Made by a program: the position numbers and the translations under genes. This document shows, in pieces, positions 12,373-24,172 of a stretch of 64,000 nt of DNA. Position 1 is the stretch's first letter. Every line of letters begins with the position of its first letter. Source of the stretch: Cheilinus undulatus. Its lineage: Eukaryota > Chordata > Actinopteri > Labriformes > Labridae. Location: assembly GCF_018320785.1 (NCBI RefSeq), contig NC_054881.1:24366275-24430274 (forward strand). The letters are read 5' to 3'. The notes under the pieces are model-generated. The model was not told where the DNA came from and searched no databases. It saw nothing but the letters and a program-made list of their open reading frames with translations.

Positions 12373-14179
12373 CTTAGTTTAAGACTGAGTAGGTGGGCCA
12401 ACCCTGGGCCTCAGTATCGCACAAATTTAAGCCATGAGTGATGCACCAAAGAGCTTCAGCTAAAGACATTTTATTTTATGCATATTATTTTATGACTGGC
12501 TGTAAAAAATGAAGAACCTTGCTGAAAAGCTTCTACTCAGCAAAAACCTAAGGTACTTCTGAGGTAATTGACTCAACCCTTTACAGCTTCCAATAGTCCC
12601 ACTCTCTAGGTAGAGAAGGTTCATCGTTACACAGAAAACTAGGTCTGAACATTGACTGAAAATACCATTTCTCTCAGCATCTTTATTCCTTATTCCTGCT
12701 TATTCCCCAAACCACGGAGCTCTCTCAAACAGTCTAAAATTCACTGTGGCACTTTTGTGGGAGGATATGGATAAAGAAATGCTTGCCGTTAGCATTGCTT
12801 GCCTCAGGGAGAGACCTACGAGTTCATCTCATTTCAGAGTTTTTGAGTAGCAGTGAAATGATGTCTGTTCTCTCCTTCGGCTTCTGCTGGAGCGTGCAGA
12901 GGAGTTCCTGGGGGCCACTGAAGGCGGGCTCCTCTCTTCCATGCTGTTTACCACCTCACTACTGACAGAGAAGCTCCTCTTTCCTCCACTGCCAACCATC
13001 AGCACAGTCCACAGTATCTTTGCCAGAGGCCTCTCACTATACTCTCTCCTCAGGACCTTAAAAATGTATTTGGGCTACACTTACAGATATTACAATCAGA
13101 GCATCAGAGGCTAAACTTTGATCATCTGTAGGCTGACTAGTGGAGTGCATGCTGGGTAAATCCTACATTCTATTTTGCCTGAGGCTGTGTGTCATTCATC
13201 TCAGTTGCATCCAAATATGTCCATGCTTAGACAGTCACTCTTACACCAAAACAACTTAGAATCACCTACAATTTCTTTCAGGTGCTTTGGCTCCATTCTT
13301 CAGAAACCAGTCACTGAGCTCAATGTAAAATTCCTCACAAAACTTTGTCACCAGTGTAAAGAAGAAAAGTATGAACACATCTTTTGCACATGAAGGGAAA
13401 TGACTAAATATACACTTATTGGTCATCATAGATTAGTTTATAAATGAAATGTTGGTTTGTCTGAAGTCTGTATTAATTTACAAAAAGAGCATAACACAAA
13501 AGAACTCATCCCATTCTCCTTCCTGATTGGATGAGACCTGAGGAGACTCTGCCGGGAGTCCACAGGTAATAAAAGCCAGTGTGACCCCCCTTCAGGGCAG
13601 CTTCATTGCCATCCAAGCAGCAGACTAGTTGTCTTCCACTGTTGCTTCATGTTCCCAGCTTTACCCCTGTTTTTTAAGGCTGAGAGAAATTGGCCAATCA
13701 AGTACAAGGGTTTGTTTCCTTCCTTTGATGTCATCTGGGGAGTGCTGCAGAAAGCCCATCGGTATACGAAGAAGGACAGACATGGACATGGTGGAGTCTC
13801 AAGTATGTCCATATATAGCCTGAAATTCACTTTTTCTTATCTTTTTAATTAAAGCACATCATTCTTGTCTCACAGAAACTTCCTCTCAAGGGTGTATCTG
13901 ACGATTCATTCTCTTTTTTAAAAAAAGCACTTTTTCCATGACTTATTCAACCTTGTCTCATGAAGGGCCTAATCAAACAATTTGTCTCTGTGCAAGGAGG
14001 AGAGGAAAAATTTCATCTTTATCCTGGAAAATGAACAAAATTGTTTAATTTTCTGTAACTTATCAAATGATTAAACATATTCTATGATTCTTGCTATCAG
14101 AAAACAATTTAATATCTAGCCTTGTCTTTATTGCTCGAGCACCCACTTATTTTTTTTACACCAATCACACCAACCTCTC
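12373..14179. other. Non-coding DNA, nothing classified
   Basis: No coding exon or repeat end is supported. ORFs at 13603-13852 overlap on both strands and carry no recognisable motif. Confidence 0.55.
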
Positions 14180-14520
14180 CCCTGGCACTTTCTATTCCTT
14201 TATGTGATAGCTTTAAATGAATGTCTTCAGGAAGAGTTGTGTAATCAATTTATATCCACAGCAAACTAATGACTAATGGACTGTTTTACAAGGAGTAATC
14301 ATTAATAAATTATGACATTAAATACCTCCCGGTTATTATTGGTACCCTGCATCTGCCTGTACCTGATGCCCGGGATGTTCTGCTCATTAACCTAAGCTTA
14401 ATTATTCATACTTACACAGTATGAGAGGCTGAGGCACCTCAAGCACCATAATTAAATAATCTCCCTAAGATAATGTTATCAGTGTAATAGTAATAGCAAA
14501 CTGTTTACATAAAATAAAAT
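14180..14520. other. Candidate conserved non-coding block
   Basis: This AT-rich stretch is free of recognisable repeats and contains clustered homeodomain-like motifs (TAATTA, ATTATTCATA, several AATTAAAT-type sites) between two transposon-rich areas. That is the look of a developmental enhancer, but composition alone can produce it and no comparison was possible. Confidence 0.2.
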
Positions 14521-14561
14521 GTGGTTTGGCAGAGATCTCCTCAAAATTCTAAGCAAAACTA

Positions 14562-16021
14562 CAGTGCTGTGAAAAAATATTTCCCCCTCATGACTTTTTT
14601 CTTTTTCTTTTTTTTTTTCTTTTTTGCATATTCATCACACTTTAATTATTCTGATCACCAAACAAATTTTAATAATTGACAAAGATAACCCGAGTAAATA
14701 CTAAAAGCAGTTTTTCAAATGATGATTTCAGTTATTTAGACCAAAAAAAGTCATTTCTATTTCTTTTATTTTTGGCAAGTTATGCTACTTTATTTATGAC
14801 AATTTGCAGTTACATAACTACCCCTAAATAATATGTCGTAATGCAATACATTTAATAAATTGCACAAAATGAAGTTACTCCCTTCTTTAATTGTCTTTTA
14901 ATGAGGTACTTATATACTCTTACTCAAGTACTTATTTTTATGAGTACTTTCACTTTACTTGAGTAATTATTATTGTTAAGTAACAGTACTTTTACTTGAG
15001 TACTGTAACTGTGTACTCTAGCCACCACTGTTAAAATTAACTGGCCCCTTAAACTAATACAACAACTGCAAGCAAGCATTTAATGCTTCTTTGCAGAAGT
15101 GTTTTTAATTCAGCCACATGTGAGGGTTTTCAAAAATGAATGGCCTGTCTAAGGTCATGTAACAGCATCTTAATTTGATTCAAGTCCAGGCTTTTACTAG
15201 ACCACTCCAAAGTCTTTGTTTTGTTTGGTGTTTAGAACCATTCAGAGTTCAACTTGCAGGTGCTTTTTGGATCATTGTCCTGCTGCTTAACCTGCTGAAG
15301 CTCGAGGTCACAAACTGATGGCTGGATATTCTCCTTCAAAGTTTTCGGGTAGAGAGCAGAATTCACGGTTCCACCAATTGCAGCAGGTCGTCCTGAAGCA
15401 GCAAAACAGCTGCAGACCCTCATACTACCACCACCATGTTTGACTGTTGGTATAATTCTCTTTTTATGAAATGCTGTGGTGCTGGTCCACAGAATATTTT
15501 ACAAAGGTCTTGGGGATCATCAAGATGATTTTTGGCAAAATCATCTTTCTCATCAGTAACGGTTTTGGCTTAAAACAAGTCTAGGTTGAAATTGCATCTA
15601 TGGCTGCATGGATGGGATTTTTGCCCAGTCTCTTTCTTATTGTTGAATCATGAACACGGGTGAGGCCTGCAGGTCATTAGATATTGTTCTGGGTTCTTTT
15701 GTGACCTCCTGGAAGAGTCATCCATGCACTCCTAGAGTGGTTTTGGTAGGCTGGCCACTTCTGGGATTGTTCATCACTGTTCCAAGTTTTCTCCATTAGT
15801 GGGTAATGGCTCTCACTGTGGGTCACTGGGTCCTAGAGCCTTAGAAATGACTTCGTTTCTACTCTGTTTCTGGATGTGTTGCTTTTTGAGATCTTGTAGC
15901 CTACTTCACTTTGTCAGACAGGCTCTATTTAAGGGATGTCTTGATTCAACAGGTCTGGCAGTAATCAGGCCTGGGTGTGGCTGGTGAAATTGAAATGGGG
16001 GGGATTTTTTTTACAGCACTG
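14562..16021 (-). mobile_element. Tc1-like element with both terminal repeats (copy G)
   Basis: This element is bounded by TA on each side (14560-14561 and 16022-16023). Ends are inverted: the left starts CAGTGCTGTGAAAAAATA and the right, read inverted, starts CAGTGCTGTAAAAAAA. The minus-strand frame at 15423-15232 preserves CFAASG and then QQDNDPK, the block with the second catalytic Asp of the DD34E triad, so it derives from a transposase gene. Further minus-strand transposase-like sequence extends to about 16000. It belongs to a different Tc1 family from copies A to D. A hAT-like relic interrupts it at about 14750-15030. No full-length frame remains and the copy is dead. Confidence 0.85.
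14750..15030. repeat. hAT-like terminal fragment nested in Tc1
   Basis: Read on the minus strand this starts CAGTGGTGGCTAGAGTAC and continues with repeated ACTCAAGTAAAAGTAC-type motifs, a pattern typical of hAT-derived non-autonomous repeats in fish. The opposite terminus and an 8-bp duplication could not be identified, so the left boundary is approximate. Confidence 0.5.
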
Positions 16022-19019
16022 TATATCAGTACCTCTCCATAGACTAGATATATTTATATTTAATGACCGTATTAACCTACAATCCCTACCCATGTCTTCT
16101 TTTGAGCAGTAACACCCTTAAGTTATATCTTTTGACTTCCTAATTCCCTTTTTTACAGTGTAGTTTTGCTGATAACACCAGCTTCTCTTTACAAACTCAC
16201 TGCATCATTCTGACCCTTCTGACTGCACATGTACAGAAAAATCCCCAGTGTGTAATGGAGTAAACCTGAAATGGATTCACTTGGATATGATTACTGCGTG
16301 TCCAGAGTCATTGTTATTGATGACTCAGGTCTCCCTCTGTCTAAGTAAAGCTGCCCATCATCTGTCACTGTCACTGCTTGTGTTTGAATCACTTTCAAAG
16401 TGTGCTTACTTCAGTGAGAGAGACATGGTCACGTTCATAAACCCACAGCAGCTCTCAGAGGTCTTAAATGTCACTGGCAGAGTCCACACAGTTAAAGCTA
16501 AAGCCTTGGATTAGCCCTGTGGGCCCTTTGTATAAGACTAACTGCTGCTCTGCTCAGCTCAGCACATTTGGCCCTGTTCTTTCAAGAGCTCTATTCTCAT
16601 GTTCATCTCATCTAAACAGCCTCCCGCTCCACAGTAACTCCCTGCTCCAACATTCACCCCCTCCTGTCCTGACACAACACACAACGCTGGACCAACAGGC
16701 GACGGGTAGAATTGAGGTGTCATAAAAAGCCCATTCATGTCCCACGAGTGTCTTCAAGCAGAAAGCTTCGGAGCTGTTTTCCTCTCTACACAACCGACAG
16801 ATTTCTGTTCACTGCTGTTGCCCACACGTCCCACCAGAGAGACGTCATGTTGAGCAAAATGAGTGGGAAAAATGTTCTTTATGCAGACAAAGAATTGTTC
16901 AGGATCCACTGGAAGTTTTCCCTGGTCACACATAACCAAGGCCCAAAAGGAATTGTATCTTTTTAATATCCATTTGTTCACCTTTAAGATGCCTTTAACA
17001 CTGAAACAAATAATTTCCAAATGAATAGAGCTGGAGGGTCTGTTTTTAATGCTTTTGTTACAGCAGTTACTTACAGATCTTTTTGTGGCAGCTTATGGTG
17101 CAACATAGTGGCTTATTCAGAGGTGACAGTAAGTAAGTAAGTATTGTTTAATGTGCATTTACCAGGGTAAATGATGGATTTTCAAAGCTGTGATTGATTG
17201 CTGAAAGTCATTAATTCATCATATTTGATACATTATTTTGCATTTGAAAACAGTGTTAGTGCATATCAATGTGACATATGGAAACCAGTGTCTGTGTGAT
17301 AAAGTGTCTGTTATGTCCTTTCATCTTGACTATAACATTTATTATTTAATTTAGTGAAAAACCAGAGTAAGCACCAGTGGTATCAGACTTTGATTTTGAG
17401 ATAGGGGACTTCTTCAAAGGGCTCTTTTGTAAAATACACATTTGTTGAAAGGATAATACCATTACACATGAGGATATAAAGGCATGCATATACAAAATGA
17501 CTAACTGAAGTTTTATTATCCCGGTGAAAGATACAGTATGTTGAATTTCCTCTGAAATATTCACATAAAAAGTGATCATTCCTATGTGATTTTTTTTTCA
17601 CTGAGGTCTAACAATACCTCAGATATTTCTTTGATATGTCTTTGTGTCTTTTTATGGAGGCTGTCATTCGCTGTGAGTTCAATTTCCCAAGCTGCTTGCA
17701 ACATGTGGTATTATTATCCCTGTAGAAGCCCACAGACACATACAGCTGATCAGAGGATAACAGCTTGCTGCAGAAGGAGACAAAATTGTGAAAAGAGAGA
17801 TAAAAAAATGGATCAAAATGAGATGTCTCCATTTGAGCTGAGGTAGAGAGCTTTCACATTGTAGGAGTGGAATAGTTAACTATTCAACATATACATAATC
17901 CAGGTTTAAGATTAGAAGATCTCACATTGCTTTTATTCTCTTTTGAAGGACAATTTATCTATCTTGGGTGTTTTTTTTTTTTTAACCATAGACAGCACAT
18001 TTAATTTGCTCAGAGCCCCATGCAGGCTGTTCAGCCCTGTCATGAGCTTTCTGTCAGAGACAGAAACAAACTGAAGTTTTGAACAGACAATTCGCTCTAG
18101 CCTATTGCATTAAGCCATGACCCATCCATCTTTGTTGGGTCACAATACTTCATTTTCCCTCATTTCTCTGAAAGGGGGAAATGTGATTCCACCTATTGAT
18201 CGCTGCATAAACGTGCTGCCTGGTGATGAAAGATGAGGTGCGCTTTGCTTTCATGTGATCTGATTAACCTCCAGCAGGGAGCAGGCTCTCTGCTCTGCTT
18301 CTCCTGCAGTGTCAGGGTTCATGTGATTGGCACTTAGAGAGATTAGAGTCCCACACCGTTTAGTTTGTATTGAGACTTAAGTCAGAATGTTTCACTATGC
18401 AGGGGATTGTAATACAAAACATTGATAATGTTTTATATCCTATAAATTTGCACCAGATTTAGGAGCTATGGAATTGTCTTGTTTCTTTTACTTCTTTAGT
18501 AGAGAATGATTGATTTTTGAAGCATCAAAACATTATGCTGCTATAATGTTTAATTAACATTCTCCTCCATTTGTGCATACATGATTGAGCCTGGTGGTTT
18601 TAGTTCAGCTCTGCTTGGTTCTTTTAGAGATATTCAGCCCCTGTCTCTTTGTGTACACATGACTCTATAAGGTTTTTAAACTCTGACTTTGCCAATGGCT
18701 TTTTTCCATCTGAGCAGCCACTGACACTTATATTCTGCCCTCTAACAGGCTAAAATACCTTTCCCCATCATTGTTCTATAGCTGAAAATAACACTTACCT
18801 CTCAGTCAGACTTCTCACTGATGGTGACTTCTCCTCAGCAGTACCTCTGGAGAGCAAAGTTCCCTCATAGAGCAAATGTTTAATAAAAGAAAATGCCACA
18901 AAAAGATCAGGTCTTCATGTTTTACCCTGTGGACTTTTATAGTTTAGGATTTCAAATGCTTTTTAAATGTCAGCATTAGAAGACAGAAAACAAGGTCAAG
19001 GTCAGTCCCATTTTTAAAA
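16022..19019. other. Non-coding DNA, nothing classified
   Basis: No supported gene is present. Several 60-90-codon ORFs (for example 16248-16514, 16754-17020, 17586-17846) overlap others on the opposite strand and lack motifs or splice context. A short GTAA repeat lies near 17130. Confidence 0.55.
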
Positions 19020-20898
19020 AATGCAAGGTGATATCAGTGGCTACACAAATATTAGTCCCTTTAAAGTGACTGGCCTAATTGAACAGAGGTCCAGCCAGTT
19101 GGTGCTCGTAGTCTTACAATTAGTAAAATGGGGATCACCTGAGTGCAGTGACTGTGTCTCAAGTGATTGCTACATAAAGATACCTGTGTCTGGAAGGTCC
19201 AGTCCAATGGTTAATCTGTATTCCTTGCTACCATTACACCATGAAGAAAAAAGAACACTCCAAGCAACTCAGAGAAAAAGTTATTGAAATGCATTGTTCA
19301 GGGAATGGATAAAAAAATTCCAAGGCACTGAACATCCCCTCAGTTAAATCCATCATCAAGAAAAGGAAGGAATATGGCATTTTGCCTAGATTAGGGCGTC
19401 TGTGGTGTTTTACTTTGTACATTTTGATTTACTGTGATAACTTCTGGTTTCCGGAGTCACTTCTGCTGGCCGCTAACTTTACTTTGTGTTCCCTGAGGCA
19501 ATCTCCCCTCCCCACCGGGTGCTGTGGAGAGACCACACCTGCAGCGAGTTCTCATCAAGAGGGACTACTTAAGATCGGCTGCAGCTCTCCACCAGCGCCT
19601 GAGTTTTGACTACCCTCCCTCGCGGTAAACCTCTGCTCCAGGCTCACACGTTCTCTCGAGAAACCTTTAGAGAAGTCTTCAGCGTTTATTGTTAGATCTC
19701 TTGAGTTATTTCCAGTGCTTGTGTTTTTTGTGACCTGTTCTAACGTGCCTCCTCCTTTTTTCTTCCAGTGCCTCACTCCCCACTCACTGCAGCCAGCTCC
19801 AGCACTCTCTCACTCTGGACCCTTGGACTCTCATTCCCTGATTGCTTACCTGTGCAAATAAAACTGTTAAAACTGCTACTCCGCCTCCGAATCCTGGGTT
19901 CTCCACCACAAATCACACAACAGCGTCCTCACAAAATGAGTGATCGTGCAAGAAAGAGGCAAGTGAGAGAGGCCACCAAGAAAACTGACTACTCCAAGGA
20001 GTTACAAGCTTCGGTAGCTGAGATGGGAGAGACTCTGCGTACAACAACTGTTGCCCAGGTTCTTCACCAGTCAAAGCTTTAGGGGAGTGCAGAGAGATAG
20101 CCACTGTTGATAAAAACATTAAATTTGGACTAGAGGTCACCAAAAGGAGTGTGGGAGACTCCACCAAAATGGTGCTTTTTAGCCAGTTAGACAAGACGCT
20201 ATGTTTGGCAGACACCAAACACTGCACATCACCACAAACACACCATCCCCATTGTGAAGCATGGTGGTAGCAACATCATACTGTGGGGATGTTTCTCGGC
20301 AGGCGGCCCTGGGAGGCTCGTAAAGGTAGATGGTAAAATAAATGCAGCAAATTATAGAAAAATCCTAGAGGACAATCTTATTCGGTCTACAAGGGAACTA
20401 CAGCTTGGGAGATGATTTATTTTCCAGCAAGGCAATGACCTTAAGCATACAGCCAAAGCTGCACAGAAAGAAATTGAGGTGAATGTTCTGGAGTTCCCAA
20501 TTAAAAGCCCAGACCTCAATCCAATATGGCTGGACTTTTAAAGGGCTGTTCCTATTGATACTTTTGCAACCTGACAGAGCTTGAGCAGTTTTGCAAAGAA
20601 TGGAGCAAAATTACAGTGTTCAGATGTGCAACCTGATTGAGACCTATGTACACAGACTCAGTGCTGAGATTGCAGCCAAAGGTTGGAAGGTTGGATTTTT
20701 ATGCAGCCCTTTATTTCATATTACCTATTTTTATATAGTATGTGTTACTTTGTTGAAATATATTTTTATTTTGACATTAAAGGGTTTTTTTGTAAACTTT
20801 TTTTTGGTCAAAAAGCCAAATTATATTGACCATGATTGATTTATGAAATCAATAAATGGATAAATATCCGATGGGGTGACAACTTTTCATAAGCACTG
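19020..20898 (+). pseudogene. Decayed Tc1-like transposase (copy F) split by a solo LTR
   Basis: This is a plus-strand copy of the main Tc1-like family. The N-terminus (MKKKEHSKQLREKVI) starts at about 19241. The next transposase block (SDRARKRQVREATKK, then ELQASVAEMGETL) follows at 19936-20082, on the far side of an LTR insertion. The [18 protein letters not shown] block lies near 20255 and the QQGNDLKHT-like block near 20430; the expected catalytic D of QDND has become G in this copy. The SPDLNP block is near 20505 and the C-terminal TELEQFCKEWSK segment near 20575. The right edge ends AAGCACTG followed by TA. The frame is disrupted many times. Confidence 0.82.
19401..19922 (+). mobile_element. 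Solo LTR of an LTR retroelement
   Basis: A 522-bp unit starts TGTGGTGTTTTAC and ends ATCACACAACA, with the TG...CA termini of a long terminal repeat. It is flanked by the exact 5-bp target duplication GCGTC (19396-19400 and 19923-19927). Removing it and one duplicate joins the Tc1 sequence on both sides without a gap. It contains an AATAAA polyadenylation signal near 19857, consistent with plus-strand orientation. No internal gag or pol sequence remains, so the internal part was probably lost by recombination between two LTRs. Gypsy-type versus endogenous-retrovirus origin cannot be decided from the LTR alone. Confidence 0.85.
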
Positions 20899-23032
20899 TA
20901 TAGAAGTTGTATGGTTGCAAGCTGTGCAAAGTGTGCAAGAATGCTGACTAGACATGATCAAAACTATGAAATATGCAAGGATGTGAGCAGATTTAAATGA
21001 GTAAAGGTAAGATCATTTTAGTTTACATTCTTAATTGGAAATGTGCATATGAGGGGAGATATTTTACCACAAAAATTGTCTTGCTCATGACTGAAAATAG
21101 ACTGCCACGTATCCAAAGTGAAGCGGGACTGTCCTCCAACTCACACATCCTTTACTTCTCTCTTCAGGATTCTCATGAGAAAATCAGTTTAATCAGTTTC
21201 TGAAGTCAGGCCAACTTAATATGTATGATCAGGGAGTGGTAAAGAGATGAACACATGGTGGAGGATTGAGATAAAGAAGATGAAGAGGAGGATACAGATG
21301 AAAGGATTATTTTAGTTGAAGTTCCACTTGAGTCACCGATCAGATCAGGTGATTCAGGGACACTATATAATTGCAAGGCAACACATGCCGCACTCTGGGA
21401 TATGGATGCATAAGTTATTTTAAGAATTTGTGAGTCATATGGTTTCTGTAGAAAATGCTCTCTTTTTTGACTCAGAGTCCAGTGCTCATTTGGACCCACT
21501 TGTTTCTTAATATACATTAATATATACATACATTACATACATTAATATAACATCAAGATATGGAAAGTCTGAATTAGACATACGTATGTCTAATGATGAG
21601 GCTAGTCCAGTTCATCTGTGTTCGATAGGATACTCCTTGACCTGCGCCCCGAGGGATTGGCAGAGCCCAGAAGTCCTGTGCAAGAGTTGACAGCTGGGAA
21701 TTGGCATACGGGTCAAGTTCATTTACAGGAACAGTCCGACAGACGTGATTTACATGTAGAGTACATGAAACTAAGAGCAGCTCAGGGCTACATCGGCTCT
21801 GCTTCTCCAGTCATGATGACCTAATGGTGTCATAAGAAGGGACATTTCTCAACATTTAACGTACAAATTGCAAATTATTTTTTGGCAGTAATGAGGTGAT
21901 TGGTTTAATCGGTGTCATGTGAGGGTAAACTAGGACAGTGTGAGACATTCCTCAGAGAAACAGAGACAGAAAAATCCTCTCACTGTGCTGTTAACATGAT
22001 TCATCAGCTCCTGAGCGTCTGCTCGCCTCATGAGATTGGCCTCTGCTGGTGGTAAGCGTTAAACCGTTGTGAAAATTGTGACCACTGTCATTTCTGCCAT
22101 GAAATGGATTTGTGCAACACATGACATGATAATGACATACATGTATTTCATTGTAGTGCTCCATGCACTGTTATCCTCTGATCAGCTGTGTGGGTCTGCA
22201 GACTTCTACAAGGATATTAACACCACACCAAGCTAAGACAAAGGTAATATGAGTGATTGTGACTCGAGTGATGATGTGCGGTTTACTGTGGGTACGGAAG
22301 GATATTTGTACGAACTGGAGTACACCGGAGAAGAATTTATACAGATGGAGAGTCAGCAGGCTGAAAGAGAGAGCAGATAAACTTCATTTAAAGATTTGAG
22401 CAGGCGAAATCCCGAGTTACCTGGTGGTGTGGGTGTGGAAAATGCAAACCCATGCTTGGGGTTTCTCTGCTCTCTTTACTTCATGTAAAATCGATGCCAA
22501 GGCTGCTCAGGGGACGTGCAAAACATCTTCTCTGCCAAGACAAGCTTTCGGTCTGTCTTTGTGCTCTTGTTTTAAAAAGAAATGTAGTCCAGTTCTGATT
22601 AAACTACCACTCTCCTTCAGTTACATCCGCCTTAGTAGCTACTGCGGCAGCTGCCCCTGGTTACACTGGAAAACCCCACCGTAATGATCGCAAACCCATG
22701 CTGAAGCAGACTGAGTGAAGAGTGAAACCATCTGTCCTCTCACAGAAAGCCTTCTTTGTTGCCCTCTGTGCTCATTTTGATAAAGAAATGTCCAGTTCTG
22801 AACAAAGTGCTGCTGTGGCTAATTCTGAGCTAATCACTCCACTAGCTGCCACTATGTACGAGCATTTACACAACAAGAAACCCTTTCCCCATAAATATCA
22901 CACACTCATTTTGAAGCAGGTCAGCAAAAGAGTGAAAAACATCTTTCACAACATGAAAAGCTTATAGGGTGTTTTTTAATTCTCTACTTCATACAGAAAT
23001 GTGTTCTAGTAAAACAGATGCAATGCTAAAGC
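20899..23032. other. Non-coding DNA with a short perfect palindrome
   Basis: No gene is supported. A 22-bp perfect palindrome lies at 21573-21594 beside a cluster of ATACATTA-type repeats (21510-21545). ORFs here carry no recognisable motif. Confidence 0.5.
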
Positions 23033-23034
23033 TA

Positions 23035-23591
23035 CAGTGCTTAACAAATGTATTAGACCACCACCCAAAGAAAGGTTTATGCCACAGCTGCCCTAAATTA
23101 ACAGCATTGGTAATTACCAAAATAATTTTTTATGTTTCTGCAATGGTTAATACACCAATATGTAGAAGCTCTTTAACCCAAATGATATTTTTAATGCTAA
23201 CATATAATTATAATTTTATCCATGAATTTTCAAATTTTACTGATTAACAAAAAAAAAAAAAAAAAAACAGAAAAAATAGTAAAGCACATTATTATTTCTT
23301 GGTTAATATGTCAAATTATAGTTATTTATTTGCATTCCTGAAGAGAAAAATGAGTTTTAGTGGTTGAATGATCTGCTTGATTAATTTCTGACTTCTCAGA
23401 GAAGCCCAGTGAGCCGGCTCAAATTTGGGTATAAAAAGGTGAATTCAGTTTGAAATTCCTCATTCCTGTTCAAAATGGTAAAACGTGAAGAGCTCACTGA
23501 AAATGAAAGAGTCCGCATTAAAGTACTTCATGATGCTGGATGGTCTCTGAGACAATTATGAAAGGTGGTCTAATAAATTTGTTAAGCACTG
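23035..23591 (+). mobile_element. Tc1/mariner deletion derivative with intact inverted ends
   Basis: A 557-bp element sits between TA dinucleotides (23033-23034 and 23592-23593). Its two ends are inverted repeats of about 28 bp with a single difference, both starting CAGTGCTTAACAAAT. Near the right end an ATG at 23475 opens a 28-codon frame starting MVKREELTENERVRIKVL and ending at TGA 23559-23561. This is the helix-turn-helix beginning of a mariner/Tc1 transposase, cut off just after the first recognition helix. The rest of the gene is deleted, leaving an AT-rich filler with a poly-A run (23247-23267). The close match of the ends suggests it moved more recently than the other Tc1 copies. Confidence 0.88.
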
Positions 23592-23593
23592 TA

Positions 23594-24009
23594 TATTCAA
23601 AGTAATTGCCGCAGTGGAGGCAGCCATTACCAATGGCTTTCAGTAACTAAATCCCATTTATAGTGCAACTCTGGCTCTGACAGTATCGTCATTCACTCAG
23701 TCAGTCAGTCAGGAACATACAGACCCATGTGTAGGGCTGACCTTGGTGGTAAGTTAAACATTTCTTTTCAGTTTCTAATGGGCGGGTATACTTTCCATCT
23801 CAGAAGGTACAACCAGTGTAAAACTGCTTAAGATTTATTTTACCATAAATCTCTTGATTTTATTTAAAAAATATATGTGTCCACTTTCTAACAAGAACAA
23901 AACTGACACCGGTGGCACAACCAGTGTTCTCACATAGTGAAAATGCAAAAAGTGTCACTGTATGAAAATATATATATATATCTTTAAAGCTTTAAAACAT
24001 TTATTTTAT
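23594..24009. other. Non-coding DNA
   Basis: Nothing is recognisable apart from a short TA run at 23970-23982 and a GTCA/TCAG repeat near 23695. Confidence 0.5.
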
Positions 24010-24172
24010 GGGTGCACAGATGGTTGAGTGATTTAAGGCGCTACTCATGTACGCTGCTGGCCCTTTTCTGCATGTCTCTCCCTACTCTCCTCCCTGTTTC
24101 TGAGTCTATTCACTGTCCTTCCTCTATCTAATAAAGGCATTAAAAAAAAGGCCCAAAATGAATAAAAAAACC
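24010..24172 (+). repeat. tRNA-derived SINE, internally shortened
   Basis: The head (GGGTGCACAGATGGTTGAGTG) resembles an RNA polymerase III A box. It is followed by the CTGCATGTCTCTCCCTACTC and CACTGTCC...AATAAAGGCA body common to a widespread fish SINE, and by a short A-rich tail. The B box (GGTTCGAATCC-like) is absent, so this copy is internally deleted. Confidence 0.65.
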
